Origin: Dromaius novaehollandiae | Lineage: Eukaryota; Chordata; Aves; Casuariiformes; Dromaiidae | NCBI RefSeq assembly: GCF_036370855.1 | Contig: NW_026991456.1 | Location: 4,402,001 to 4,466,000 of the forward strand | Length of the DNA stretch: 64,000 nucleotides | Direction: 5' to 3' | Part shown: positions 1-10,455 of the stretch, piece after piece | Position numbering within the stretch: position 1 is the stretch's first letter | How the letters are laid out: the number at the start of each line of letters is the position of its first letter | Notes under the pieces: model-generated | The model's input: the letters and a program-made list of their open reading frames with translations, nothing else | Database searches by the model: none | What the model was told of the DNA's origin: nothing | Made by a program: the position numbers and the translations under genes

Positions 1-774
1 CCCACAAATCCTGCCCCAACACCCCTACAGGCCCCAAAACATCTCCAAGCCCTGCCTCAACGTTGTCACTGACTCCAGACCTTCCCCTGCACTCTCTCCA
101 AAGCCCCAAACATTCCTAAAACTGCTGCCAGGCCCAGTCCCCGCAGCAGTGAGGCGTTCTAACAAAGATGGGGTGTGATCTGCGTCTCTGCCTTGACTCA
201 GTCCCGCTTTAGAGAAATGGGAGTTTACAGCGCTTCCTGGTGAAGAGTGTTGGCGGGTGGATGCGCTGATGACAAAGAGATTTTTCTCTCTTTTCTTCTG
301 AGCCGCCTCTCAGAAGCCTCTGTACGTACACGATGTGGCTGATCTGGGATAATCGTGCTGTGCACAATGCTTAAGGAGAACATTGCCATGAAATGGCGGG
401 CTAAGGAATAGCCTAAAAAACCTAAAAGGCTCGGGAAAAGCCAAAGAGAACACCGTTGGGCTCTGGGAAGCCCCAGTGATGCTACAGAAAACAGCATGGC
501 TTTTAGGCATCTCCTCAGAGCAGCAGCAATGTCTTGCTCCAGCCTATGGGACAATGGGGACTCTTATTTACCGCCTTGAATTACCACAAGTGTTGCGAAA
601 GCAGAAGGGACTAGGGAGCACGCAGAGCAGGTTGTGGACTATATGTCAAGTTTAAACAAGCAACAAGCCCCTCTGCAAATAGGAACAGGTTTAGCCCTAA
701 GTAATAGATGAAGGTAGCTGTGAGTAACGTGAAGCGAAGCGGTTATGTCAGTCACCCCAAAAGCCTCAGAGAAG
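1..774. other. no gene recognised
   Basis: Apart from short open frames in both strands I see no gene here. If the array continues upstream, this DNA would lie just downstream of the CpG-island first exon seen at 33.6 kb, so it could hold intron or exon sequence of that transcript. I could not find a convincing exon. Confidence 0.4.
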
Positions 775-3185
775 TGGTCCAAACACTGCCCCCAAAGTCT
801 TCATTGCACCCTAGAGGCCTCTGTTTGATGTCTAGTCCCCTTAGGACTGCTCCAATCCCCTCAGAACCTCTCCATTGGACTTCATTGTGCACCAGGGGCT
901 CAGTTGAGCGTGTAGAGTCCTTAGGACCCCTCTCGTACCCTCAGAACCCCTCCTGAGGCCTTTGTAGTGCTCCCAGAGCCCTTTTTTGGTCCACCGGCTC
1001 TCGTAGGACTTCTCTAATTCCTTCAATATCCCTCTTTTGGCCTTCATTGTGCAGGAGCCCTCCGTTGTCCTTCTAGCTCTCCAAGCACCTCTCTAGTCCC
1101 ACCAGGACCCCTCCTTTTGCCTTCGTTGTTCCATATAGCATTTTTTTTCTTCCTTCTAGTCCCTTTACAACCCCCCGGTCTACTCTAGGTGCCTCTTTTG
1201 GCCAAAATTGTGCCCTGCAGCCCTCTTTTGGCCCTCTAGAACCAAGAGGACCCCTCTAGTCACCTCTGAATCCCTCTGGAGGCCTTTGTTGTGCCCCAGG
1301 GCTGTCTTCTGGCTCTCCTGACGACCCCTTTGGATCCCTCAAATTCCACCTAAGAACCTTTCTGGAGGCTGTCCTTGTTCCCCAGAGTCTTTTTTGGCCT
1401 TGTAGACCTGTTAGCACCCCTCCAGTGCACTCTCAAACACTCTCTTGGCCAAAATTGGGCCCCAGAGCTCTTTGGGCTCTCCAGACCCTAGCGAATCTCT
1501 CTCGTCCTCTCAGACCACCTCCTGAGCTCATCCCTGCTCCCCAGTTGATATTTTTTCAGCCAGGTAGACCACTTAGGACTCCTCTAGTGCACTTTGGACT
1601 ACTCTTTCAGTCTCCCTTCTGTCCCAGAGCTGTCTTCTGGCCCTCCGGCCCCTTTAGCACCCCGCTAGTCCCTTCAGAATCCCTCCAGAGGCCTTTGTGG
1701 TGCTCCAGAGCCCTCATTTGGCCCTCCAGCCTTCTCAGCAGCCCTCTCGTCTGCTCTGCACTCCTTTTTTTGGCCAAAATGGGGCCCCAGAGGCTTTTTC
1801 TTTGTTCATTGGTTCCCTCAGGAAACCCCTAGTGTGCTCTCGACCCCTCTTTTGGCCAAGATTGGGACCGGAGTCTTCTGTGGGCACTCTAGACCCCTGA
1901 GGACCCCTCTAGTGTACTCTGGACCACTCTTTTGGCCACAATTGGGCCCCAGAGCTGTCTTCTGGCCCTCCAGCCCCCTTAGGGAACATCTAGTCTCCTC
2001 AGAACTCTTCCAGTTTTCTTCCTGGTTCACCAGAGTCATTTTTTGGCCATGTAGACCCCTTAGCAGCCCTCTAAGTGTGCTGTGGACTACTCTTTCAGCC
2101 TTTTTTATGCCCCAGAGCTGTGTTTTGGATGTCTAGACCCCTTTAGGACCCTGGTAGAGCCCTCAGAGTCCCTCCGGAGCCCTTCTTCATGCCCTGGAGC
2201 CCTCTTTTGGCCCTTTAGCAGCCCTCTATTCTGCTTTGGCTTCATTTTTTGACCTTTTATTTCCCCCCCACAGACCACTCCTGGCCCTCTAGAACCCTTA
2301 GCACCCTTCTAGAGGCCTTTGCCATGCTCCAAAGCTGTCTTTTGGGTCTCAAGTTCCCTTAGGACCCCTCTAGTGTGCTCAGAACCCCTCTGGAGGCCTT
2401 TGTGTCCCGGAGCCCTCTTTTGGCCATCCACATCCCATAGGAGCCCTCCTGTCCACTCAGAGCACCTCCTGAGGTTGGTCATGTTACCCAGTTTTGATTT
2501 TTTTTTTTCCCCTGTGCCATTTAGTCCCCTTAGGAGCCCTCTAGTCTGCTCAGAACCTCTCCTGGGGTGCTTGTTGTGCCCCAGAGCTGTCCTCTGGCTC
2601 CACAGCCCCCTTTGGAACCCTCTAGTCTCCTCAGAAGCCCTCCAGATTTCTTCCTTGTTCCCCAAAGTCATTCCTTGGCCATGCAGGCCCCTCAGCACCC
2701 CTCTAGTGCACTCTGGACCACTCTTTGGGCTTTCCTTGTTCCCTAGAGCTGTCTTTTGGCTCTCTAGCTCCTTTAGAACTTCTGCAGTGTTCTCAGAACT
2801 CTTCCTGAGCCCTGTCTTATGCCCTGGAGTGCTCTGTTCATCGTTCAGCTGCCTGAGTACCCCTCTTTTCCTCTGAACCCCTTCAGAGGCTTTGCTTGTT
2901 CTCTTCTGGCTTCTTTTAGTTGCTCTCTAGTCTCCGTAAGAGATGTCTAATCTGCTCTGGGTTCCTCTTTAGAGCTTTGTTGTGCTGCATAGACCTCTGC
3001 TGGTCCTGTAGAGCCCTGAGGAACCCCTTTATTTCACTCTGGACTACTCTGTCAGCCTTCCTTGTTGTGCCCCCAGAGCCCTGCGTAGGTTCTCCAGCCC
3101 TCTTAGCATCCCTCTTCCCTCCTTGTGCCAGTCCTCCACTTAGAAATACAGAGCTAGTACTCCCCTGGGGAACTACCCATTCCAC
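775..3185. repeat. about 82-bp minisatellite array, copy 1
   Basis: Recurring blocks are built from phrases such as ccccttaggacccctctagt, cagaacccctc, ggaggcctttgttgtgcccc and agagctgtcttctggccctc. The phrase agagctgtct and its variants recur at about 1950, 2031, 2114 and 2196, giving a period near 82 bp, and some variants repeat at about 325 bp (four units). About 29 degenerate units are present. The plus strand is C/T-rich. Open frames of 60-185 codons in this interval are by-products of the repeat. A period of twice 41 bp recalls the 41-bp repeat families reported from galliform microchromosomes, but I cannot confirm a relationship. Confidence 0.85.
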
Positions 3186-4689
3186 CTACTGACCCCTTTT
3201 TCTGAGCACTCTAGGTACTATACAGGAAGTACCCCTCTTCAGAAGTACTCACATTACAGAAGCAGCCTTGTTCCAGGAGTTTATTTTGATATCTTGGTTT
3301 GCCCTAGAGGAAATGCTGTCCTGCTACAACGGCTGTATTATATGCAGGTCTGAACCAATTAGAGCACTGTGGTGTAGTGTTCCCTTAACAGGTTATGTTG
3401 AATCTTGTAGCTTTCTTTCTAAGCATAAGCAGAACTGATTTTTAGTTTTTAGTGCAAAGGCTAGTGCTAGTTTGGGTAAAAAAGCTTAATAACATACCTC
3501 CTGATATTATGGGTTCAGTATATAAGGTTTCAGTAATAAAGAAGATGGTCTGTTTTATCAAAGAGGTCCGTCTGTCCTTTCTGTGCTCTCCCATCCAGAT
3601 ACTGAGTGGAAGCAAAAGGCTTGCTTCTGCTTAGCCCTATGTATTTATGGCTGCCAGTGGTTTGCCCCTCCCCTTCCAAGGGCTTGTGGGTAGGGCAGTG
3701 GGTGAGGCTAGGGTTACATAAACCCAGGGTGTTCACACAGTCTCTGCTCTCTTTGGGGATAGTGCTCTGGAACTGCCTTGGGAAATAACAGCATTTGTGG
3801 AAGTGAAACTATCCAGAAAGACTTATTGCTGCATTTAGAGAAGCAAGGGCCATTCCTTAATGTTAGAGCAATGAGATGGCTGAAGGTGGAGTTGTGAGCA
3901 TGCCAGAAAATTGCTTATAGCAGGCAGTTTTGGTTTTGTGTTGGTATCTTGGTGTGGGGTATTCAGGGGTGGACGAGGGTTTCTGAGTGTGCAGTTGTAT
4001 CCTCTGTTAATTGTCCGTATTGTTTTCTGGTGTTTGTGTGTTTACTGTGGAAGGGGCCTAACTTCCTCACTGGGCTCTTTGAACATGCTGATGCTTGAGG
4101 CATTGCTTGTGCCTCTGCTGGACTGCAGACAAGAGAAGAGAGCAGGGGTCCTGGGAAAACATTTCCTTCTACACTTACACCCTAGGTGGTGGTTGTGTGT
4201 TTTATCTCCAGTAAGGTGGATCTGTGTGAGGTATTGCTGTCATCAGCTAGTCTGGTTTCTGGCTCGCTGGATGTTTTGCTGCTCCTCAGAAATACTGTCA
4301 GCCCTGTTCAGGGAGAAACTGTGTGGGGTTTTTCTGTAGTATGCAGACTTGTAGAAGAGTCCAGATTTTGTATGAAGAGGGAAGGAAGCCTTCTCCCTTC
4401 CTGTAACTGCAGTAGGATGAGAAAGGAAGTCACCTCGTCGGAAAGCAAAGCGGACTGTGAGTAAGCCCATGTGCCTGAAGAGCTCAAAAACCAACCTCCC
4501 CTCAGCTAATGAACTCACCTCTCTTCTTGCCTAAGCCTCAGTGCTGAGAGAGAAGAAACGGTTGTACTTCTCGGAACCACCAGGAACCAATTTGCAGTCT
4601 TGCCTGGCAGCTCCTTTCTTATATCCATGCCTGTGAACCTAGTGCCACCTGCCCTTCTGTGGCTCTGCTTCTGACCCCTACCCTGGCTT
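3186..4689. other. no gene recognised
   Basis: This is unique, T/G-leaning DNA without a recognisable protein. A block near 4185-4210 has acceptor-like and donor-like edges and may be an outlying exon of the chain described at 4690-7620. The matching interval is 37505-39008. Confidence 0.4.
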
Positions 4690-5775
4690 CTGGGGCTGCC
4701 TACTTTGCTTCTTCAGGTACTATGTCGGCCCTTTGCAGGCATGGCTGAGGATTTCAGGTGAGGTAGAATGGGTGATCAGAATGGTGTTTCAGTTGTTGTA
4801 GGGCTGGTCAGCGCTACCTGGCAGCATAGTAACTTTGTCTTGGTTTTCCAGGTGCCATGGGTGTCCCCACAGCAATGATGTTGGAGTCTGGAGTTGGTGC
4901 GGCACAGGTGAGCACAACATCAGTGGCGCTTTGGTGGAGGGTGCTCTTCAGCTGGAGCTGGCTGGCATGGGGGTGATCTCCCGTGCTCTGGTTTGGCAGG
5001 CAATGAAGGCGAATGTGGTGACCGAAGGAAGATCAGAGAGGATGTGGCTGCCATTGAGGATGCCTCTTGAGGACCAATGGTGTGACGCACAGCACTGCAA
5101 AAGCTAAGGTGAGGAGCAAAGTGTCGATGTGTCTTGGGTGTGTGTGCTGACATACAGTGTAGTATGGAGAACTCTTCTGGATGAGTGCTGTGTGTGAGGC
5201 AGAGGCAGTGGGGTGTGCATGGCAGAAAGTGAGGGTGTGGTAGGCAGAGCAGCTCCAGCCTGTGTCTGTGTTGTTGAGTAGTTTATGGGGTGTGTGTTGT
5301 AGCTGTGGTATCTTTTGCTCAGGTCTTGATGTCGCTCTTGTTTGCGCTCAAGGAGCGTGGCCCATGCTCTGCAGCGCTAGCGCGGCAGGCATCCGTTGTC
5401 TTTTGCCTGGCCCGACTCATCAGCATTGTGCTAATGGATAGCACCTTGTTCTGTGCAGGCAGCTAAAAGGGGTGGCGTGTCACTCTGGTTTTGCATCGTG
5501 GCCATTTGCAGCCATCATTGAGGCCTCCTTGGCCGTTCCTCTTCTGAGGCCGCTCTTGTTTTGCACCTTCCTGGCATCCTTTCAGGATTTTCTTCCCTGC
5601 ATCGTCAGAGCCTCAGGTCTTCCTTGCTGGCTTCTTCTGCATCACTCTTCCCAGCTTTGCTGGCCCCTTTCCATCACAGGCAGTAGCGTCTGACTCTTCC
5701 GTGGGCTCATCCGGAGCATCAGAGCTGTGTGGTTGTGGCATTGTAGGGCTTTTTGGCTGGCAGCATCTTATGCAT
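4690..5775. repeat. internal 1.8-kb duplication, left half (copy 1)
   Basis: This block is repeated within the same unit at 6480-7620. Landmarks shared in order are tggctgaggatttcaggtga (about 4742 and 6534), ccaggtgccatggg (about 4850 and 6630), gatcagagagg/gatcggagagg, caggtcttgatgt, ctgtgcaggcagctaaaa and cagctttgctggccc. The halves are roughly 80-85% identical by eye, so this duplication is much older than the 34-kb one. The corresponding block in copy 2 is 39009-40094. Confidence 0.85.
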
Positions 5776-6412
5776 GGGAATAGTTCTTTTTGCATAGGGC
5801 TTTCCTTCATGTTTGTGTCTGTGTGTCTGTTCGGGGCTGGAGCTGCCTTGCCTGTGGGTGTTAGGAATGATAGTGCGTGGAGTGTGGCAGTGATGGGCTG
5901 GGACAGTGATTGGTCAGCATCTGTGTGTTCCATTTTACATTGCTTTTTTGCAGATGCGGATTAGTGTTTGGATCTCTTGAGGGAGATGGAGGAAGGAAGG
6001 GGAATGCCGTAAGAAGGTGAGCTAGAGATTCCTTGTTGGAAGGAGTGTTGTGGTCAGTGGTTTCCTGGTTAATTTTTGCTTTGTGCTTGTAGGTGTGGAG
6101 CCTTGTGGAGAGCAAGTTGCTTGCGTCCGGGAGGAGCAGGGCAAGGTGAGTGTTGGTCTGAGAGAGGACGCAGAGCCCAGTGTAGGGCTGTTGTCTCGTT
6201 GGCGCTGTTCTGGTTTTACAGGTGCCTGGTGGGCCTTGGCGTGGCGGCCAATGGCCCAGCAGTCAAGATGGGTGAGCAGAGCAGGCAAAGGTGTTGTAGT
6301 GAGGTACTGTTGTGGTGGGGTGTGGTTTTGGCATCACCTCAAGGTGTGGTTGTCTCAGGTTTTGCAGGAAGTTGTGAAGAGGAGAAGTAGAGTGCTGAGA
6401 AGAGCCCGAGCA
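4717..6412 (+). ncRNA. candidate chain of small exons, possibly a long noncoding transcript
   Basis: Several blocks of about 40-65 bp are bounded on the plus strand by pyrimidine-rich AG acceptors and GTGAG/GTAAG donors. They lie at about 4717-4755, 4852-4906, 5954-6016, 6093-6145, 6222-6271 and 6358-6411, with duplicated counterparts at about 6508-6547 and 6630-6685. I could not find a consistent reading frame joining them, nor a protein family. A noncoding multi-exon transcript is one reading. Chance splice-like sites in GT-rich repeated DNA is another. The equivalent in copy 2 is about 39036-40731. Confidence 0.25.
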
Positions 6413-6479
6413 GGTAAGAGGGGGAGCTTGTTGGGTCAGAATCTGATGGCGTGGTAGGGTGATGCCGGGTTGCCTCTTG

Positions 6480-6918
6480 GTGATGTCTTTTGCTGTGCTT
6501 TTTCAGGTATGGTGTGGGCCTTTCCCAAGCGTGGCTGAGGATTTCAGGTGAGCGGATTGGTGTTGGGCATTGTAGGGCTGGTGAGCGCTGCCTGCCAGAA
6601 GAGTGGCTTCATTATTTTGTTTTTTCCAGGTGCCATGGGCTTCCCCCCAGCCAGGATGCTGGTGTTTGGAATTGGCGCAGTTCAGGTGAGCGGAGCACCC
6701 ATGGTGCTTTGGTGGAGAGTGCTCTTGCAGGTGAGGCTGGAGCCAACTGGCACGGGGGTGACTACTTGTGCTCTGGTGTGGCAGGTGAAGGCAAATGTGG
6801 CAAGCAAAGGAAGATCGGAGAGGATGGGTCTGCCATTGAGGATGGCTCTTGAGGACCGATGGTGATGCAGAGCACCGGAAGAGCTAAGTTGATGGGCAAA
6901 GGGTGTTGGGGTGTCTTG

Positions 6919-6962
<44 letters not shown>

Positions 6963-7620
6963 GGTGTGTGCTGACGTTCAGTGTAGAGTGGAGGGTGGTT
7001 TGGGATGTGTGTGTGCATGAGGCAGTGGGGTGTGCATGGCAGAAAGTGAGGATGTGCTAGGCAGAGCGGCTCCAGCCTGTGTCTGTGTTGTTGTGCAGTC
7101 TGTGGTGTGTGTTGTAGCTGTACTCTCTTTTGCTCAGGTCTTGATGTTGCTCTTGCTCGTTGTGCTCAAGGAGCACAGCCCGTGCTCTGCAGCACTAGCA
7201 TGGCAGGCATCCACTGTCTTTTTGCCTGGCCTGACTCGTCAGCATTGCTCCAATGGATTGTGTCTTGTTCTGTGCAGGCAGCTAAAAGGGGGTGGTCTGT
7301 TGCTCTGACTCCACATCGTGGCCGTTTGCAGTCAGTCATCTTTGCAGCCATCATCGAGGCCTCACTGGCCACACCTCTTCTGAGCCCGCTCTTGTTGTGT
7401 GTCTTCCTAGCGCCCTTTCAGGGTTTTCTCCCCAGTGTTGTCACAGCCTCAGGTCTTTCTTGCTGGCCTCTTCTGCATTGCTTTTCCCAGCTTTGCTGGC
7501 CCTTTTCCGTCACGGGTGGTGGCATCTGACTCTTTCATGGGCTCGTCCAGGGCATCAGAGCTGCACGGTTGTGGTGTCATAGGTCTTTCTGGCTGGCAGT
7601 GTCTTCTGTGCTGCCATTTT
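6480..7620. repeat. internal 1.8-kb duplication, right half (copy 1)
   Basis: This is the partner of 4690-5775 at a spacing of about 1,790-1,830 bp. It is lengthened by a TG microsatellite at 6921-6961. A weaker third match around 6180-6270 (tgtagggctgttg followed by a ttttacag acceptor and gtgcctggtggg) suggests a further decayed copy between the halves. The corresponding block in copy 2 is about 40799-41939. Confidence 0.85.
6921..6961. repeat. (TG)n/(CG)n microsatellite
   Basis: About fifteen TG dinucleotides are followed by a short CG run. The tract lies inside the right half of the internal duplication and is absent from the left half. Alternating purine-pyrimidine DNA of this kind can adopt Z-form. 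Confidence 0.95.
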
Positions 7621-8400
7621 TTGTGTGTGTTTGTGGGGGGGGGGGGAAGTTGGGGGGTGTGTAGTAATGGCAGTCACCAGAGCAGAATAATGTATCTATG
7701 AAACTTCTTGGGGGGGTTTCAGTAAGAAGTAAAAGTATTCTTTTCTTTAAACTCTTTTTTGATTGAGTGGCCATTTGGGGGGATTCTTATTTAAGCCAGT
7801 ACAGTGTTACCTTTAAAAAAGGATGGAAGGAGATGGTTCTGTTAGTAGGGGTGATGAATGGCTGGGGTGGGAGTGAGTGGGCAGTTGTTTGGTTGTTGGG
7901 TGGGGTTGTTAGTGTGTCTAACCTTGTATGCATGTTCTTTTCTTTTTTCAGGTTCTAGTTAGAATTTCTTAGATTTTTTTTTAAAAAAAAACAAACCAGA
8001 CAAAAAACCAAAAAAACCCAACCAACCAAACAAAAGACCCACACAGCTGGGGTTCTGCTCCCAGCTGGGTTTCTTTTCCCCCCTGAGTCCCCAATGCTCT
8101 GCGAGGTGGTGATCAATCATTGCCTGCGTGGGTGTGGAGCTTCGGCTCGGAGCTGGGTGTTTTCTAGGCAGGGCGGTTTTTGGAGGCGCTTGGTCACCCT
8201 GTTACTGGGAGCTGTCCAAAAACCTGGAGGTGCACTTGCCTGTTTCTGCAGGAATGTAGAGTATGTGCTGGCTGATGTATTGGTGAGATTAGAGATGGAT
8301 GCTGAAGAGTATGTGCAGGTGATGTAGAGTGTGGGCTTGTTTGTTACGTTTTGTGTGTTGTGAGGATAGAAGCCCAAGAGTTGCTGATGATGCAACGACG
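7621..8400. other. G-run, A-rich tract, no gene recognised
   Basis: A homopolymeric G-run lies near 7637-7647. It is longer in copy 2 (about 41954-41969), which causes a 4-bp change in offset. A T-run followed by an A-rich block (7971-8040: aaccaaaaaaacccaaccaa and similar) follows. No coding sequence is recognised. Confidence 0.6.
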
Positions 8401-8402
8401 AG

Positions 8403-8562
8403 TGTTCTGCTCTGCTCTCTGCTCTGTGCGCTGTGGTCTGTAATCTCTGTGGTCTGCACTTTGTGCTTTGCTCTTTCTGCTCTCCGCTGTGCTCTTTGCT
8501 TTTCTTCTTTGCTCTTTAATCTGTGCTTTGCTCTCTGTTTTCTTCTGTCTTCTTTTTCTCTA
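8403..8562. repeat. pyrimidine-rich TGCTCT-type low-complexity tract
   Basis: Repeated tgctct, ctctgtgc and ctttgctcttt words make up about 160 bp and end in tctttttctctag. The tract lies directly before the inverted repeat at 8572. It resembles a long polypyrimidine stretch before a splice acceptor, but no exon is recognised after it. The copy 2 equivalent is 42726-42885. Confidence 0.7.
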
Positions 8563-8571
8563 GCATACCAG

Positions 8572-8628
8572 CTGGGAGTAAATAATTATTACTCTACAAT
8601 TAAAATAAAAAAAATTATTTACTCCCAG
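8572..8628. repeat. perfect 16-bp inverted repeat (hairpin), copy 1
   Basis: The left arm CTGGGAGTAAATAATT (8572-8587) is the exact reverse complement of AATTATTTACTCCCAG (8613-8628). The loop is 25 bp and AT-rich. No target-site duplication or transposase is evident. It may be a foldback or MITE-like remnant or a structured RNA element. Confidence 0.9.
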
Positions 8629-8899
8629 ATAGTATCCTACTCTTGCTAATGAATTCATTAAATATGCAAATTAAGCCTTCCCATACTTACTTCTTTTTAG
8701 ACACATATACAAATAATAAAATGTGTATGCACTGTATATATACATACATACAGTCATACACATATACACCTTAGGCTTAGAGAGCTACCCTTAGCAGGTT
8801 ACATAGCCAGTTTAGGGGTGACAGGGCAAGGAGTAAGGGTGACTACAAGTTCAAGGTAGCAGGTCAGAGGTTGGGGTTACGCTCAGAGCCATCAAGGCA

Positions 8900-9150
8900 G
8901 AGTGGGAGGGTTAGGGTTAGAGCCATTTAGGGTTGGGGTTGGGTTTGGGGTTAGGGTTGGGATTAAGAGTTGTTAGGGGTTGGAGTTAGGGTTTTAGGGT
9001 TAGGGGGTTTAGAGGGTTGGAGTCAGGGCCATTAAGGGTTTAGGGTTAGAGGGTTAGGGTCTGCCATTTAGGGTTGTGGTTAGGGCTGGTTGGGCTTAGG
9101 TTAGGGCCAGTTGGGGGAGGGGGATTGGGGTGGGGTTGGGGGTTAGTTAG
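8900..9150. repeat. degenerate telomere-like repeats, copy 1
   Basis: The G-rich plus strand carries many TTAGGG, TTGGGG, TTTAGGG and GGGTTAGGGT words interrupted by agagccattta-type insertions. This is the pattern of an old interstitial telomeric tract. The repeats run in the telomeric G-strand orientation on the plus strand. Confidence 0.85.
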
Positions 9151-9458
9151 TAGGCAAAAAATGTATTGGTAACTGCAATACAGAAAGAAGCACTAGTGTT
9201 TCAGAGTGCTGTTGTTGCCTTTTAAATAAGCTATCTCATCTTTCTGGGCTTTCTTATCTGACCTGAAAAATAGGAACAGTACTCCCTTGTATCACAGGTC
9301 ATTTCAATGTGTAATTAAAGAAGTCTGGTCAGAAGCTATGATGAAAATGCCCCATACTTGTGACTACTGAGAAAATAAATTGTGTGTTGCCAGTTTCCCA
9401 TTACTTCTAGGGGTTGAATCAGTTTCTTGTTGGGAGATAACACGAGTGTGCTACCAGC

Positions 9459-10455
9459 ATGCCTGAGAGGAATCACTATGAGGCCATTGAGGTTTATCCT
9501 CTCTGGACTAACAAAGCCAAGAGGTGAAGGTGACTTGCTTTTTTTTAAGCACATTAATAGGGAATCTTGGAATGATCACGCAGATCAAGGTTGATCCCCC
9601 GGCTTCATACGCAGCGTACCTTTTCCTCGGTAGCTTGGCTTTTGTGGCTTTCTGTTACTGCTCAGCTATCTCCCCAAGGTTGCTGGTGAACTCTTCAGCA
9701 GTGAGGAGAGCCATTTCAATCAGTGCCTGTGTGGCACAGCTATTCACTTTTCTCCTCGGGGCTCGTGCTAAGTGTCTCCTGCTGGCAGTAATGGCATATG
9801 ACTGCGTGTGGCTGTCTGTAACCTTCTACTTTATGCAACTGTCATGTCCTCAAAAGCCTATACACAGATGGTAATCATCTCCTATTTCATTGGCTTTGTC
9901 CATGCACTTGCACAAACTATCTCCACCTTCACACCCTCTTTCTGTGACTCCAGTGTTGTCAGTCATTACTTCAGTGACTTTCCCCCTATGATCCAGCTTT
10001 CATGCTCTGACACCTATAGCAACGAGATGGTACTTCATATTTTTGGTACATTTCATGGCATCTTCGCATCTCTGGCAATTCTAATCTCCTGTATCTATCT
10101 CATCTCCACCATCTTGAGGATCCACTCCTCCAAGGGCAGATGCAAAGCCTTCTCCACCTGTGCTTCCCATCTGAGAGCTGTCTTGTTGTTTTATGGGACT
10201 ACCGTTTTTATGTATGTTAGGCCAATGTCCAGCTACTCATTGGACTGAGATAAATGGGCCTCTCTGTTCTATTCAGTGGAGACTGCGGTGCTGAATCCTA
10301 TAATCTACAGCCTAAGGAATAAGGAGGTGAAGGATGCTCTGAGGAGAGTTTTAGGTCATAGTAGAGAAAATTCAGAAGAATTGTTAGAAAGAGAACTTTG
10401 GGGAAAATTTATCAAAACCTTGATACGAAGAGTAGGACTTCCAAGGAAGACTTGA
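9459..10455 (+). pseudogene. olfactory receptor pseudogene, copy 1
   Basis: This is a class A GPCR of the odorant receptor family, single-exon as usual, now broken. An N-terminus starting MPERNH and a GLTKPRG motif are visible but lie in different frames. TM1 retains IGNLGMI. The MAYDRYVAIC motif at about 9790-9830 is destroyed by a frameshift, leaving MAYD in one frame and CNLLLYATVMS in another. Downstream, LSCSDT, KAFSTCASHL and SYSLD are recognisable. A TGA at 10246-10248 then interrupts the frame before [20 protein letters not shown], which reads on to a stop at 10453-10455. There are at least three lesions, so no functional receptor is made. The motifs fit the OR5/8/9-like receptors that dominate bird repertoires. 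Confidence 0.92.

Noticed and set aside
1425-2876. Open frames of 100-185 codons in the 82-bp minisatellite
   Set aside because: The frames follow the repeat and read as Pro/Leu/Ser repeats. Frames on both strands are equally open.
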